A stretch of DNA of 64,000 bases from Paenibacillus tyrphae (lineage in GTDB: Bacteria; Bacillota; Bacilli; Paenibacillales; NBRC-103111): the NCBI RefSeq assembly GCF_027925525.1, contig NZ_BSDJ01000002.1, positions 248,001 through 312,000 on the forward strand, read 5' to 3'. This document shows, piece after piece, positions 24,304 through 33,554 of this stretch. Each line of letters opens with the position of its first letter. Position 1 is the first letter of the stretch. Below the pieces are notes generated by a model, which was not told the origin of the DNA, searched no databases, and was given only the letters and a program-made list of their open reading frames with translations. The translations under genes and the position numbers were made by a program.

Positions 24304-26575
24304 ACGAACCCCCTCCCTTCCCTAACGATTCGCGCAAATAAGAGCCTGTAACGGAATGGCTGGCGTCAAGTATTTGCCGCGGGGTCCCTGCAAACACCAC
24401 TTCCCCTCCTTTATGTCCGCCTTCAGGTCCCATATCGATAATCCAGTCCGCCTGCTTGATCATATCCGGATTATGTTCGATCACGATGACCGTACTTCCT
24501 CCCTCTACCAAACGTTCTAAAATAGCCAGCAAATGCCCAATGTCCGACATGTGCAGCCCCGTCGTCGGTTCATCCATCACATAGATGCGCCCCTTCTTGT
24601 GCAGTTCGCAAGCGAGTTTGAGACGCTGGCATTCCCCGCCCGACAACGTGCTTAACGGCTGGCCGAGCGTTAAATAATCGAGTCCTACATCGTAAAGAGC
24701 CTGCAGCGTGGGCCGTATGGTGGCGTGATCCTGAAAGAATTGGAGCGCCTGCCGGACACTCATGGCAAGCACATCCGAAATGGATTTTCCCTTAAAAGCG
24801 TATTGCAGCACCTCGTCTTTAAAACGCTTCCCTTCACATATTTCACACACGGTTACGACGCCTTCCATAAAGGCGAGGTCGGTATAGATGACGCCAAGCC
24901 CTTGACATTCCGGACATGCCCCTTTGGAATTGAAGCTGAACAGCGACGCGTTCACTTTGTTCGACCGTGCGAAGCATTTGCGTATCTCGTCCATCAGGCC
25001 CGTATACGTCGCGGGATTGGAACGAATGGACGTATTGACGGACGATTGATCGATGACAACCGCATCGGGATGTGTGGGCAGAAATACCCCGTTGATGAGC
25101 GTGCTCTTGCCCGAGCCTGCCACGCCGGTCACAACGGTCAGAACGCCGACGGGAATGTCGACCGTTACGTTTTTCAGATTGTGCAGCGCGGCATCTGCAA
25201 TCCTCATATATCCGGCCGGTTTCCGGTAATCGGCCTTCATCGGGACCCCCTGCCTCATCGCTTGTCCCGTAAGCGTATCCGATTGTAACAATCCTTGCAA
25301 TCCGCCTTCGTACATAATCTCTCCGCCTTCGGCACCGGCGCGCGGTCCGACATCGACGATGTGGTCTGCAATGTGAATGACATCCCGGTCGTGCTCCACA
25401 ACAAGCACGGTATTGCCTTTATCCCGCAGCTTCCGCAGCAGTCCGTTCAACCGATGCACGTCGCGCGGATGCAGGCCGATGCTCGGCTCGTCGAAAATAT
25501 ACATCATGTCGATCAAGCTGCTGCTTAGATGCCGGACCATCTTGATCCGCTGCGATTCACCTCCCGATAAAGTGGCCGTTTCACGATTCAGACTGAGATA
25601 GTCGAGCCCCATATCGACCATATGCTGCAGCCGCTCCGTCAGGCTGGTTACGATCGGCGCCGCGACCGGATCGCGGATTTCGCGGAGAACTGGAATGAGC
25701 TCTCCGATCTCCATCGCGGCATGTTGAGCTATGTTGAGGCCGTTGATCCTGCAGCTCAAGGCCGCTTGGCTGAGCCGGGTACCATCACACCGCGGGCATG
25801 TCGACAGCCGGATGAACCGCTGCACTTGACTTTGCGTCTTTTCCGACAGCTCGCTGCTGTCCCTCTTGATGAACAAGCGGGTAAACTTGTCGACCACGCC
25901 TTCGAAGTCGGAGTGAACGGGACCGCCTTTGGAGGGGAGAGCAATTTTGGTGCCTTTCCCGTAAAGGAGCGTATGCCATTCTTCCTCCGTGTACGCTTCC
26001 AGCTTCTTATCGTTATCGAACAGCCCCGATAAGGTGTACGTTTTCCAATACCAGGTGCCTACCGCGAACACCGGAAACAGGATCGCTCCTTCGTTCAGCG
26101 ACCGGGATTTGTCAAACAGCCGGTGCACATCAAGCGAGACACTCCGGCCCATGCCGTCGCATTCCGGGCACATCCCCGCAGGATCGTTAAAAGAAAACGC
26201 GTGGGAATACCCGATATACGGCTTGCCGATCCGCGAGAACAACAGCCGGAGCAGCGAATAAATGTCCGTGATCGTCCCTACGGTCGAGCGGGAATTGGCG
26301 CCGAGACGTCTCTGATCGATGACGATGGCCGTCGACAAGTTTTCGATCGCATCCGCGTCCGGCTGGCCGTACCGGGGCAGACGGTTACGGATAAATGCCG
26401 TAAACGTCTCGCTCAACTGGCGCTGGGCTTCGGCACTGACGGTATCGAAGACGATCGACGACTTGCCCGAGCCCGATACACCGGTAAAAATCGTTATTTT
26501 CCGCTTCGGAATCCGGAGCGACACATTTTTTAAATTGTTTTCCCTTGCACCTTTTATCACGATATACTCTTGCAT
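24293..26575 (-). CDS. UvrA-like ABC ATPase (UvrA2/DrrC type)
   Basis: This protein of about 760 residues has two ABC modules with Walker A GVSGSGKSS and GVAGSGKST, signatures LSGGESQRI and LSGGECQRL, and zinc-finger pieces CPECDGMG, CPRCDGTRL, CPECQGLG and CEICEGKRF. At 760 residues it is much shorter than the roughly 950-residue UvrA and matches the UvrA2 class, found in drug-resistance and damage-tolerance settings. The start at 26575 follows GGAGGGGG; 26593 is an alternative. Co-transcription with a WYL regulator suggests inducible expression. Confidence 0.88.
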   Translation of the reverse strand: MQEYIVIKGARENNLKNVSLRIPKRKITIFTGVSGSGKSSIVFDTVSAEAQRQLSETFTAFIRNRLPRYGQPDADAIENLSTAIVIDQRRLGANSRSTVGTITDIYSLLRLLFSRIGKPYIGYSHAFSFNDPAGMCPECDGMGRSVSLDVHRLFDKSRSLNEGAILFPVFAVGTWYWKTYTLSGLFDNDKKLEAYTEEEWHTLLYGKGTKIALPSKGGPVHSDFEGVVDKFTRLFIKRDSSELSEKTQSQVQRFIRLSTCPRCDGTRLSQAALSCRINGLNIAQHAAMEIGELIPVLREIRDPVAAPIVTSLTERLQHMVDMGLDYLSLNRETATLSGGESQRIKMVRHLSSSLIDMMYIFDEPSIGLHPRDVHRLNGLLRKLRDKGNTVLVVEHDRDVIHIADHIVDVGPRAGAEGGEIMYEGGLQGLLQSDTLTGQAMRQGVPMKADYRKPAGYMRIADAALHNLKNVTVDIPVGVLTVVTGVAGSGKSTLINGVFLPTHPDAVVIDQSSVNTSIRSNPATYTGLMDEIRKCFARSNKVNASLFSFNSKGACPECQGLGVIYTDLAFMEGVVTVCEICEGKRFKDEVLQYAFKGKSISDVLAMSVRQALQFFQDHATIRPTLQALYDVGLDYLTLGQPLSTLSGGECQRLKLACELHKKGRIYVMDEPTTGLHMSDIGHLLAILERLVEGGSTVIVIEHNPDMIKQADWIIDMGPEGGHKGGEVVFAGTPRQILDASHSVTGSYLRESLGKGGGSFEA

Positions 26576-26663
26576 TTGCACTTCCCCCTCCATACGTTCG
26601 GCTGCATCTCTATCTTAAACGCCCCTCCCTGACAACCTTATGTCAGGATGGTCTTGTACCGGC

Positions 26664-26706
26664 AAAAAAAAGAAACCGCCGGCAGGACGATTGTCCTGCT
26701 GACGGT
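26664..26706 (-). terminator. Terminator of the SUFU gene
   Basis: GCAGGAC (26682-26688) and GTCCTGC (26693-26699) form the core stem, extended by CCG/CGG. On the minus strand it is followed by TTTCTTTTTTTT. It lies directly downstream of the suppressor-of-fused gene. Confidence 0.8.
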
Positions 26707-26752
26707 GTGCGTTTCGCCGTTTCGATCATGCAGCCGCCAGGAGCAGGCAGCT

Positions 26753-27814
26753 TTATCCGATAACCTCTACGACGTTTCCTTCGTTATCCTTAATGTGTGT
26801 TTTTACAATCTGAATGGCGATTCCCGGTAAAGCAGAGAGCTCAATGACGCTTTCTTTGGGCAGCAATTTCCGGCTGAATTCCCCGGCCGTCGCCTCATCC
26901 AGCGTGAGTCGGACCTCGTCCTCTCCGGCTTCGCAACCCGGCTTCTCCCCCGCCTCAAACACGACCCGGATTTCCCGGCTGACCAGTGTCAGATCTTTCC
27001 CCTTCAGAATGCGCCCTTGAAGCAGTTTCCCAATGATTCCGGCCTGCTTGGCCCCCAGCTTAAGCGTGGAAGGCGTCTTGCTGAACCAGCCCTTTTTCCC
27101 AGTCTCCCATGCCAATTGATCGACATATAAAAAGCCGGTATTCGAGCCTTCCTCCTTCATTCCTTTCTGCACGGCTTCCGATATGGAAGGAATATCCAGA
27201 TGCGAGGCCCGTGACAGATCCGTGATGTAATGAGGCATATGATCCAAACAAACGGAGAGCACGCCAAGCGTATTCCACGTTTGCATCGCTTCGAGCTCGT
27301 CGCGCGTGATGCCGACCATCTGCAAAAATTCCACCCGCCCGTTCGGCGTATCGATGGCCGGAAGCTCCGGGTCCTCAACGAAGGCCAAGGCGGTCAGCAG
27401 CGTATCGGCACCCAGGCAGATCGGACCGTTGGCATCCAAGTAATCGCCCGATCTAAAAATATTGCCGCTATTAAAAACGTATCTTCCCATATTTTGCAGC
27501 AGGTTCAGCGCCCAAGCCGGAGGTTCTTCCTCTTCTTCCCCGCGCGTCAGCCGAAACGTCAATTCAAATCCATAGCCGCTCTCTTCGGCATTGTCCGATT
27601 CCTTATCGTACAGCTCCGTAAATCCATAAGTCACGAAATGCCAATGCGGCGCAGGCTTGTCCGCCTTATAAACACTGATTCCGTCCAGCGGGTCTTGGCC
27701 CCCCAATGAATAGGGAAGGATCGTTCCGTAATGCTTCGGCTCCTGGTCCCCGTAAAGCCTCGACATTTCCCGATCAATGGCATCCCAGCCCGCTGCGTTT
27801 GCTTCTTCGTTCAA
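26753..27814 (-). CDS. Suppressor-of-fused (SUFU) domain protein
   Basis: This 353-residue protein matches the bacterial SUFU family (PF05076 type): HYGTILPYSLGGQDPLDGISVYK, HWHFVTYGFTELYDKE, YGFELTFRL and WALNLLQNMGRYVF. Bacterial members are of unknown function and are often encoded near toxin-immunity systems. The acidic C-terminal third (about 230-353) is less conserved. The start is TTG at 27814 with GGGAGGG upstream. It stands alone with its own terminator. Confidence 0.85.
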   Translation of the reverse strand: MNEEANAAGWDAIDREMSRLYGDQEPKHYGTILPYSLGGQDPLDGISVYKADKPAPHWHFVTYGFTELYDKESDNAEESGYGFELTFRLTRGEEEEEPPAWALNLLQNMGRYVFNSGNIFRSGDYLDANGPICLGADTLLTALAFVEDPELPAIDTPNGRVEFLQMVGITRDELEAMQTWNTLGVLSVCLDHMPHYITDLSRASHLDIPSISEAVQKGMKEEGSNTGFLYVDQLAWETGKKGWFSKTPSTLKLGAKQAGIIGKLLQGRILKGKDLTLVSREIRVVFEAGEKPGCEAGEDEVRLTLDEATAGEFSRKLLPKESVIELSALPGIAIQIVKTHIKDNEGNVVEVIG

Positions 27815-28036
27815 TTCCCGTTCCCTCCCAAAAGTTCAGTCTATGCTGCCATAGCAGGCGTTCGGAGACATGTCCCATCAAGCTTTCATCGCTGTTCCCT
27901 GCAAAAAAAATCCTCGAGGGTAACTGGCTATTGCCGTTCCTTCACCGTCAAGCTAGTCTTGCGTGTCAAGAAACACTTCTAACATGGTAACCCCAGTTGG
28001 AAATTATATCAATACTTCGATGTACCCGATTTGATA

Positions 28037-28082
28037 TAAAAAAAGCCGAGCGGACCCAGGACACGACCTGAGCCCGCTCGGC
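28037..28082 (-). terminator. Terminator of the amino-acid permease gene
   Basis: GCCGAGCGG (28045-28053) pairs with CCGCTCGGC (28074-28082). On the minus strand the stem runs into TTTTTTTATATC, a strong T-run. The 200 bases beyond it, up to the SUFU gene, hold nothing else that I can identify. Confidence 0.9.
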
Positions 28083-28104
28083 GGTATTTTGCTATAGCGG
28101 CCTT

Positions 28105-29484
28105 CTACGCTTCCTTCTCTGCTTCGACTTTTTGCCGCTTTCCCATGCCAAAGACATAATAGCTCACAACGACGATCAGAATGAATAACGCTCCGACAAT
28201 TAGCGATACGCGTGTATCGGGGTTAAAGCACATTCCGATTAGCACCAGGAACAAGAAAATGATCGTGATGTAGTTGCTGACCGGGAACAAAACAGACTTG
28301 AACGGATGATCCTTCAAGCTGTCCTTCCATTGGTGTCTGAACTTAAATTGACTGAAGGCAAGCGCAAGCCACGGCACCATCCCCGGAAGAACGCTGGCAC
28401 TGTAAATATACAAGAACAATTTGGAGTCAGGAAGCAGGTAATTAAACAGAACTCCGACCAACAGCAAAGAAATCGTGGTAGCGATGCTATTCCGCGGGAC
28501 GCCGCTCCGGGACACTTTTCCGAAAAATTTAGGCGCCTGACCGTTGGAGGCCAACGTATACAGCATTCTTCCCGCACTGTAAATCCCGCTATTGCAGCCT
28601 GACATCGCAGCCGTGAGAACAACGAAGTTGATGATGCCCGCGGCGGCGACAATGCCTACCTTGGCAAAGGTCATGACGAAGGGGCTGCCGATCTCGCCGA
28701 CCTGGTTCCATGGATAAATCGTGACGATGACAAAGACGGCGCCCGCGTAAAAAATCAGAATGCGCCAGACAACATTTTTGATCGCTTTGCGCAGGGTGAA
28801 CTTCGGATTTTCCGCTTCACCGGCGGTAATGCCAACCAATTCAACGCCTTGATAAGCGGCCGTTACGATGCAGAGGGCAAATAAAAACCCTTTCAATCCT
28901 CCGGCGAAAAAGCCGCCATGCGCATAAAGATTCGAAAGGCCGATAGGTTGTCCTCCATTGCCCAAACCGAAGAAGATCATGGCTGTTCCAACCACAATCA
29001 TGGCGACAATCGCGAAGACTTTGATCATGGCGAACCAAAATTCAAATTCCCCGTAAAATTTGACAGCCGCTAAATTGGCCGCTGCAATGATAGCTACGCC
29101 AGCCAAGGCCGGCAGCCATTGCGGAATGTCGGGAAACCAGTAGCCGACGTAAATTCCGATGGCGGTCACTTCCGCCATGCCCACCGTGAGCCACAAAAAC
29201 CAGTAGCTCCAAGCCGTCAAGTAACCGGCCAGAGGGCTGACATATTTATGAGCGAACGTAGCAAAAGATCCGGTAACCGGTTCGAGAAACAGCATCTCAC
29301 CCATGATGCGCATGACAAAAAACACAATGATGCCAGCCAACAAATAGGCTAGCAATACGGAAGGCCCGGCCCATTTTATCGTGCTTGCCGACCCCATGAA
29401 CAGTCCGACGCCAATCGTGCCCCCGAGCGCAATCAGCTCAATATGCCTTGTTTTCAGTCCTCTGACTAATTGCTTGGATTCCAA
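28105..29484 (-). CDS. APC-superfamily amino-acid permease (AAT family)
   Basis: This 459-residue transporter has about twelve helices and begins with the conserved [24 protein letters not shown]. Other hallmarks are [24 protein letters not shown] and [17 protein letters not shown]. It imports amino acids by proton symport; close family members include AapA and YbxG of B. subtilis. The specificity cannot be fixed. The start is TTG at 29484, with GGGGGCG upstream. Confidence 0.92.
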   Translation of the reverse strand: MESKQLVRGLKTRHIELIALGGTIGVGLFMGSASTIKWAGPSVLLAYLLAGIIVFFVMRIMGEMLFLEPVTGSFATFAHKYVSPLAGYLTAWSYWFLWLTVGMAEVTAIGIYVGYWFPDIPQWLPALAGVAIIAAANLAAVKFYGEFEFWFAMIKVFAIVAMIVVGTAMIFFGLGNGGQPIGLSNLYAHGGFFAGGLKGFLFALCIVTAAYQGVELVGITAGEAENPKFTLRKAIKNVVWRILIFYAGAVFVIVTIYPWNQVGEIGSPFVMTFAKVGIVAAAGIINFVVLTAAMSGCNSGIYSAGRMLYTLASNGQAPKFFGKVSRSGVPRNSIATTISLLLVGVLFNYLLPDSKLFLYIYSASVLPGMVPWLALAFSQFKFRHQWKDSLKDHPFKSVLFPVSNYITIIFLFLVLIGMCFNPDTRVSLIVGALFILIVVVSYYVFGMGKRQKVEAEKEA

Positions 29485-29721
29485 GAAAACGCCCCCATTC
29501 TATGTATGTTCCTTCAAAAGCGGATCAGCAAAAAGACCGCCTCTCTTGCTCAACCTTATTTTTCCGACCACCTCCAATACCACAAAATTGTATGACATCA
29601 AACGAAGAAATACAACTGTCGCAGATCAGGCAGCCGTTGGAAAATGGTGGTTGAAGCTCGATTGTCCATTTAAAGGGACATTTTATATATTCAAGAAAAG
29701 ATAGCGTTTTCCTCCTGTGCA

Positions 29722-29756
29722 AATAAAAAAACAGCCCTGTCCCTTAATCGGACAGT
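29722..29756 (-). terminator. Terminator of paiA
   Basis: CTGTCC (29737-29742) pairs with GGACAG (29750-29755); on the minus strand it is followed by GGCTGTTTTTTT. The stem is short but the T-run is good and it lies 20 bases after the paiA stop. Confidence 0.55.
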
Positions 29757-29775
29757 AGCCGTTGTTCACTAGTTG

Positions 29776-30294
<519 letters not shown>

Positions 30295-30320
30295 TTAAAT
30301 ATGTCGCTCCTTTATAATAA

Positions 30321-30773
30321 TCAATATTTTCTCTTGCTTCCCTTTTTCACCAATTCCCAGTCTTTTTCTATATTTTTTCTTACTCTTTGAAGAAGATTGA
30401 ACATGATTTCCGCTTCTTTTTCGGAAAATCCCTCTAAAGCAACGGTATTGGAATAATCGTGTTCTCTTTTTATAGAAGGATAAACATTGTTCCCTTTCTC
30501 CGTTGGAAACAGTTTTTTTATTTTTTTGTTATGTTGATCCTCTTTCTTTTCAATAAAGCCATTCATTTCAAGTTTTTGTATCGCCCGAGCTGCTGTCGTA
30601 CGATCGACTTTAATCATCTCGGCTAACTTTTCTTGAATGATTCCCGGGTTTTCACATATCCGGACAAGGTACAAATACTGCCCTTTTGTAAGGTCGTGTT
30701 CTTTAAATTCGATATTACTAATAGAATCTAAAGCTCTTGCTATCATTCCAATTTCACGAAGAATTTCCTTCAT
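30321..30773 (-). CDS. MarR-family transcriptional regulator of the paiA unit
   Basis: This 150-residue protein has the MarR winged helix (IIQEKLAEMIKVDRTTAARAIQKLEMNGFIEKK) and flanking dimerisation helices. AAGGAG precedes the ATG. Two palindromes lie in its upstream region (30799-30816 and 30846-30863), the usual arrangement for autorepression. It leads an operon with paiA and shares its low GC content. Confidence 0.9.
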   Translation of the reverse strand: MKEILREIGMIARALDSISNIEFKEHDLTKGQYLYLVRICENPGIIQEKLAEMIKVDRTTAARAIQKLEMNGFIEKKEDQHNKKIKKLFPTEKGNNVYPSIKREHDYSNTVALEGFSEKEAEIMFNLLQRVRKNIEKDWELVKKGSKRKY

Positions 30774-30798
30774 AATGAACTCCTTGGCAGCACATATT

Positions 30799-30863
30799 TT
30801 GTTGCAAATACAATAAAAATGAACTATATTAAACTTAACTCAACTTTATTGCATTTGCAATAA
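30799..30863. promoter_or_regulatory. Paired operators upstream of the paiA-unit MarR gene
   Basis: TTATTGCATTTGCAATAA (30846-30863) is a perfect palindrome with eight-base arms. TTGTTGCAAATACAATAA (30799-30816) is an imperfect copy. Their centres are 47 bases apart. They probably bind the MarR protein encoded directly downstream. Confidence 0.65.
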
Positions 30864-30923
30864 AAAAAATGACAAAGAGGCTTTCAGCGGGGCTTACGGT
30901 GGGAAGTTGGGAAATCATCATTA

Positions 30924-31175
30924 CTATAGCACAGCAAAGTTGTTTGTTTTGGAATCGGTATAATCATCCGTCTCCACGCCGTCTACGATCATCATACCGC
31001 CGCCTTGAACGACCAGCACGTAGACTTAGCTTCCCGAATGCCGGTGTACAGGAAGCTGCTGGCCCGGCATGAAATTCAACGTAAAAATGATGGTTCCGTC
31101 CGCTTGGAACAATACTTTTTTCGTAAACCGCTCCTCTTGAAACAGTTGGTGCGCCTCAAGCCTTTTGATTTCCAT
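30924..31175 (-). pseudogene. Cupin-domain gene broken by a nonsense codon
   Basis: The frame begins at ATG 31175 behind GGAGG and reads MEIKRLEAHQLFQ... to PVHRHSGS, where a TAA stands at 31028-31026. In cupins this position is usually glutamate (HRHxGSE), so GAA to TAA is the likely mutation. The same frame then continues with the cupin strand VYVLVVQGGGMMIVDG for 32 more codons and ends at TAG 30926-30924, without the expected second half. It follows the MIP18 gene and would have been the last gene of that operon. Confidence 0.7.
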
Positions 31176-31234
31176 CTGATGTTCCTCCGTTTCGTCACTT
31201 CTGCGTTCCCGCCGGGCCGCCTTCTCCACAGCTC

Positions 31235-31543
31235 TTACCAAGCACTCAATTGACGTTTTGCTTCGTCCGACATCCGATCTGGCGTCCATTGCGGCTCCCA
31301 CACAACCTCTACACTGACACCGGCGACGCCGGGCTTTCCCTCCAGGGCACGGCGCACGCCGCCGATAATCGTATCGTGGAGCGGGCAACCGGGAGTGGTT
31401 AACGTCATCCGGATCGCAATGTGTCCGTCTTTGATGTCAATACCATAAATCAGACCGAGGTCTACGACATTTACGCCGAGCTCCGGGTCGAACACCAGCA
31501 TCAGCTGACGCTGGACCGTATCTTCGTTTACTTGTGTTGTCAT
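31235..31543 (-). CDS. MIP18/DUF59 metal-sulfur cluster assembly protein
   Basis: This protein of about 102 residues matches the PaaD/SufT-like MIP18 family: VFDPELGVNVVDLGLIYGI, then MTLTTPGCPLHDTIIGGV with the conserved cysteine, and VEVVWEPQWTPDRMS. Such proteins help assemble iron-sulfur or other metal centres. ATG at 31543 is chosen because GAGGAG lies upstream; the upstream ATG at 31579 lacks one. It sits between the CcoN-like membrane protein and the broken cupin gene. Confidence 0.88.
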   Translation of the reverse strand: MTTQVNEDTVQRQLMLVFDPELGVNVVDLGLIYGIDIKDGHIAIRMTLTTPGCPLHDTIIGGVRRALEGKPGVAGVSVEVVWEPQWTPDRMSDEAKRQLSAW

Positions 31544-31579
31544 GACATTTTCTCCTCTCTTATGGGCAAAAAGTACCAT

Positions 31580-32812
31580 TTATCTTGTAAATACTCTGGC
31601 AATTACGCCGATATAGAACAGCGCTCCGGCGGATAGCGCCGCTATGCCTGTAGCGATAGCTCGCGGTTCCATGAATCCCATGCCCGCCACAGCTACCAGC
31701 AGCCCCGCAGCCATCACCCACATCCCCACATCGACGCTGCGCTCGCTTATGAGGTCGGACATGACGGGCACCCCAGACCTCCCTGCTTGATCGCCGTATT
31801 TGTGCGTCCACCATAGGAACGGCACGATTTTCGACATGTATCCAAGAACCGTTACCGCCACCCATCCCCACAGGTATACCCAACCGGCGATAACGATCCA
31901 TGTCAAGCTCCTCAGCAGCGAAGGTGCCGCAAGCCCGATGCCAAGCGATAGGATGCAAAAAACGAGCAATGCCTTGGTGCTCCATATGGTCCAGACGATC
32001 CCGCGCCCCGGCGAGGCTTTATGGCTGTGCTTGCGAATGTCCCGAATAAGCCGATCATAGGCGAGCAGCGCTGCAGCGAGCAGCAAAATGACCCCAAGCG
32101 TCAGCCCGGACCAGCCTGGAACGAGAGAAGCCCCTACGCCCAGCAGGACAGCCGCATTCCATAGTCCGAGGATATAATATTGGGGCCGGTCAGAGGCGCC
32201 ATGAGACAAATAAAACATCGGCAGCATTTTGTAGCTGAATCCGGTAATCAACAGCCCGAACCAGCCGAGCGTCCCAAGCCAGATATGGGCGGCGAGCAAT
32301 CGTTCATGCAGGTCAACCCAGAGTTGGAACGCAAAGTTTAAGCCCATGGCCAAGCCGAGCAGCCCGGTCAATGCCAAATACAACAGCGCGCAGGCGGTGC
32401 TCAGGGTGATCGGATTCCAGCGCTTCGCCTCCCACAGCGTCCGCCCGACGTTCCAGACAAAAAGCAGAATACCGATGACTGCCGAGACGGCTCCTACAGC
32501 GATCCATTCGACCCGGCTCAGTAAAAATCCGGCCAGCAGGATGACCGTCCCTCCTGTGAAAAATACATAATGCACATAGCCAAGCATGCGGCTGTAAATG
32601 CGGCGTTGAAGCACGACATCGATCAACTGGTAGACCGCCCCCATCGCGACCATCGTCGCCCAATCCAGCACCAGCAAATGAATGCGAAACCAGCCGTCGG
32701 GACTGCGTGGATGGTCCAGCGCCCAGCCTCCGGCGGTGAAAAGCGATCCCACATGAAACAAGACAAAGCTGGCAATTCCCGTGGCAATAAATAACAGCGG
32801 CAGACGGAACAT
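31580..32812 (-). CDS. Haem-copper-oxidase-subunit-I-like (CcoN/NorB-like) membrane protein
   Basis: This 410-residue protein has about twelve hydrophobic helices with histidines placed as in the oxidase/NO-reductase superfamily: VLFHVGSLF, RIHLLVLDWATMVAMGAVYQ, YVHYVFFTGG and LHERLLAAHIWLGTLGWFG. It is shorter than CcoN or NorB, and I do not see the complete six-histidine set, so I name the fold but not the activity. The start follows GGAGGTG. Its partners are two DUF2249 proteins and MIP18 under an Fnr box, a grouping that points to nitrogen-oxide or anaerobic respiration. Confidence 0.7.
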   Translation of the reverse strand: MFRLPLLFIATGIASFVLFHVGSLFTAGGWALDHPRSPDGWFRIHLLVLDWATMVAMGAVYQLIDVVLQRRIYSRMLGYVHYVFFTGGTVILLAGFLLSRVEWIAVGAVSAVIGILLFVWNVGRTLWEAKRWNPITLSTACALLYLALTGLLGLAMGLNFAFQLWVDLHERLLAAHIWLGTLGWFGLLITGFSYKMLPMFYLSHGASDRPQYYILGLWNAAVLLGVGASLVPGWSGLTLGVILLLAAALLAYDRLIRDIRKHSHKASPGRGIVWTIWSTKALLVFCILSLGIGLAAPSLLRSLTWIVIAGWVYLWGWVAVTVLGYMSKIVPFLWWTHKYGDQAGRSGVPVMSDLISERSVDVGMWVMAAGLLVAVAGMGFMEPRAIATGIAALSAGALFYIGVIARVFTR

Positions 32813-32851
32813 GCTTTACACCTCCAGGCAGCAAGCTTTTTTTTCTAAAAG

Positions 32852-33076
32852 CTATTTTTTCGTAATCGCGACTTTGGCGGTGCCGTCCGGCTGCGGGTCG
32901 ACCTCATACGAATACTGGAGCCGCCGCAGCTCCTCGATCAAAAACATGGGGACTCGGTCATTGTGAATAACGAGAATGTCTCCATTCCCCATGTCCTCCA
33001 GCGCCTTCAGCGTAAGCAGCATCGGCTGCGGAGGCTCCAGTCCCCGGTTGTCCAATTCCGTGATATTCCCGCTCAT
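32852..33076 (-). CDS. DUF2249 protein (short)
   Basis: This 74-residue protein contains LDNRGLEPPQPMLLTLKALEDMGNGDILVIHNDRVPMFLIEELRRLQY, the TusA-like fold of DUF2249, here without the TusA cysteine. Its ATG overlaps the stop of the longer DUF2249 gene by four bases. DUF2249 proteins often accompany denitrification genes. Function is unknown. Confidence 0.85.
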   Translation of the reverse strand: MSGNITELDNRGLEPPQPMLLTLKALEDMGNGDILVIHNDRVPMFLIEELRRLQYSYEVDPQPDGTAKVAITKK

Positions 33077-33381
33077 GACCCGGCCTCCTCATCTGCAGGG
33101 ATGAAGGAGTGCAAGGACATAGCTTCCAGCTTCGCCCGAGCCCCGGCTCCTTTGGCGAAAGCAGTGATCCAATGATCGTCGCTGACGCTTTCGACCTTAT
33201 TGGCGTACCCTTTCGCCTTCATGATGCCTAGCAGCGGCGTAGGTTTAAATATCGCATGCAGCACGAACACATCGTCCAACTCCAGCGCATTCACCGCATC
33301 CATAATCTGCTTGAACGGCTCCAGCTTTTGCCGCAAAAATGGCCGCACATCCAGCTCCACTACGTTTACGTTTCGCTTCAT
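33073..33381 (-). CDS. DUF2249 protein (long), first gene of an Fnr-controlled operon
   Basis: This 102-residue protein contains LDVRPFLRQKLEPFKQIMDAVNALELDDVFVLHAIFKPTPL and a C-terminal GYANKVESVSDDHWITAF, the DUF2249 pattern. ATG at 33381 follows GGGGGAAG. The frame stays open far upstream, but that part is antisense to the MFS gene and crosses the promoter. It leads the operon DUF2249, DUF2249, CcoN-like protein, MIP18 and broken cupin. Confidence 0.87.
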   Translation of the reverse strand: MKRNVNVVELDVRPFLRQKLEPFKQIMDAVNALELDDVFVLHAIFKPTPLLGIMKAKGYANKVESVSDDHWITAFAKGAGARAKLEAMSLHSFIPADEEAGS

Positions 33382-33438
33382 GTCTCTTCCCCCAATCCAT
33401 TTGCCGCATCGAAAGCCGGTCCAAATGAGAATTATTTT

Positions 33439-33493
33439 CACTGTATCTACAGTGTAGCGAATTCGGCAGCGCCAGTTTGTGACTGCAATCACA
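33439..33493 (-). promoter_or_regulatory. Fnr-type promoter with second palindrome, DUF2249 operon
   Basis: TGTGACTGCAATCACA (33478-33493) is a perfect Fnr palindrome. On the minus strand TACACT (33456-33451) is the -10, with its first base 29.5 bases from the box centre. A second perfect palindrome, CACTGTATCTACAGTG (33439-33454), overlaps the -10 and the start region, as expected for a repressor. The transcription start should be near 33444. Confidence 0.8.
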
Positions 33494-33496
33494 AGA

Positions 33497-33526
33497 TGAA
33501 AAAAATCCTGCCAACAGGCAGGATTT
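33497..33526 (-). terminator. Terminator of the MFS gene
   Basis: ATCCTGCC (33505-33512) pairs with GGCAGGAT (33517-33524) around AACA, extended by AA/TT. On the minus strand it is followed by TTTTTTTC. It touches the Fnr box of the next operon. Confidence 0.9.
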
Positions 33527-33554
33527 CTGCAAGCTATTCCGTTTCGGATTCCGC

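Noticed and set aside
30869-31072. 67-codon plus-strand frame near the cupin relic
   Set aside because: It is antisense to the cupin pseudogene, has no ribosome site and shows no family features.
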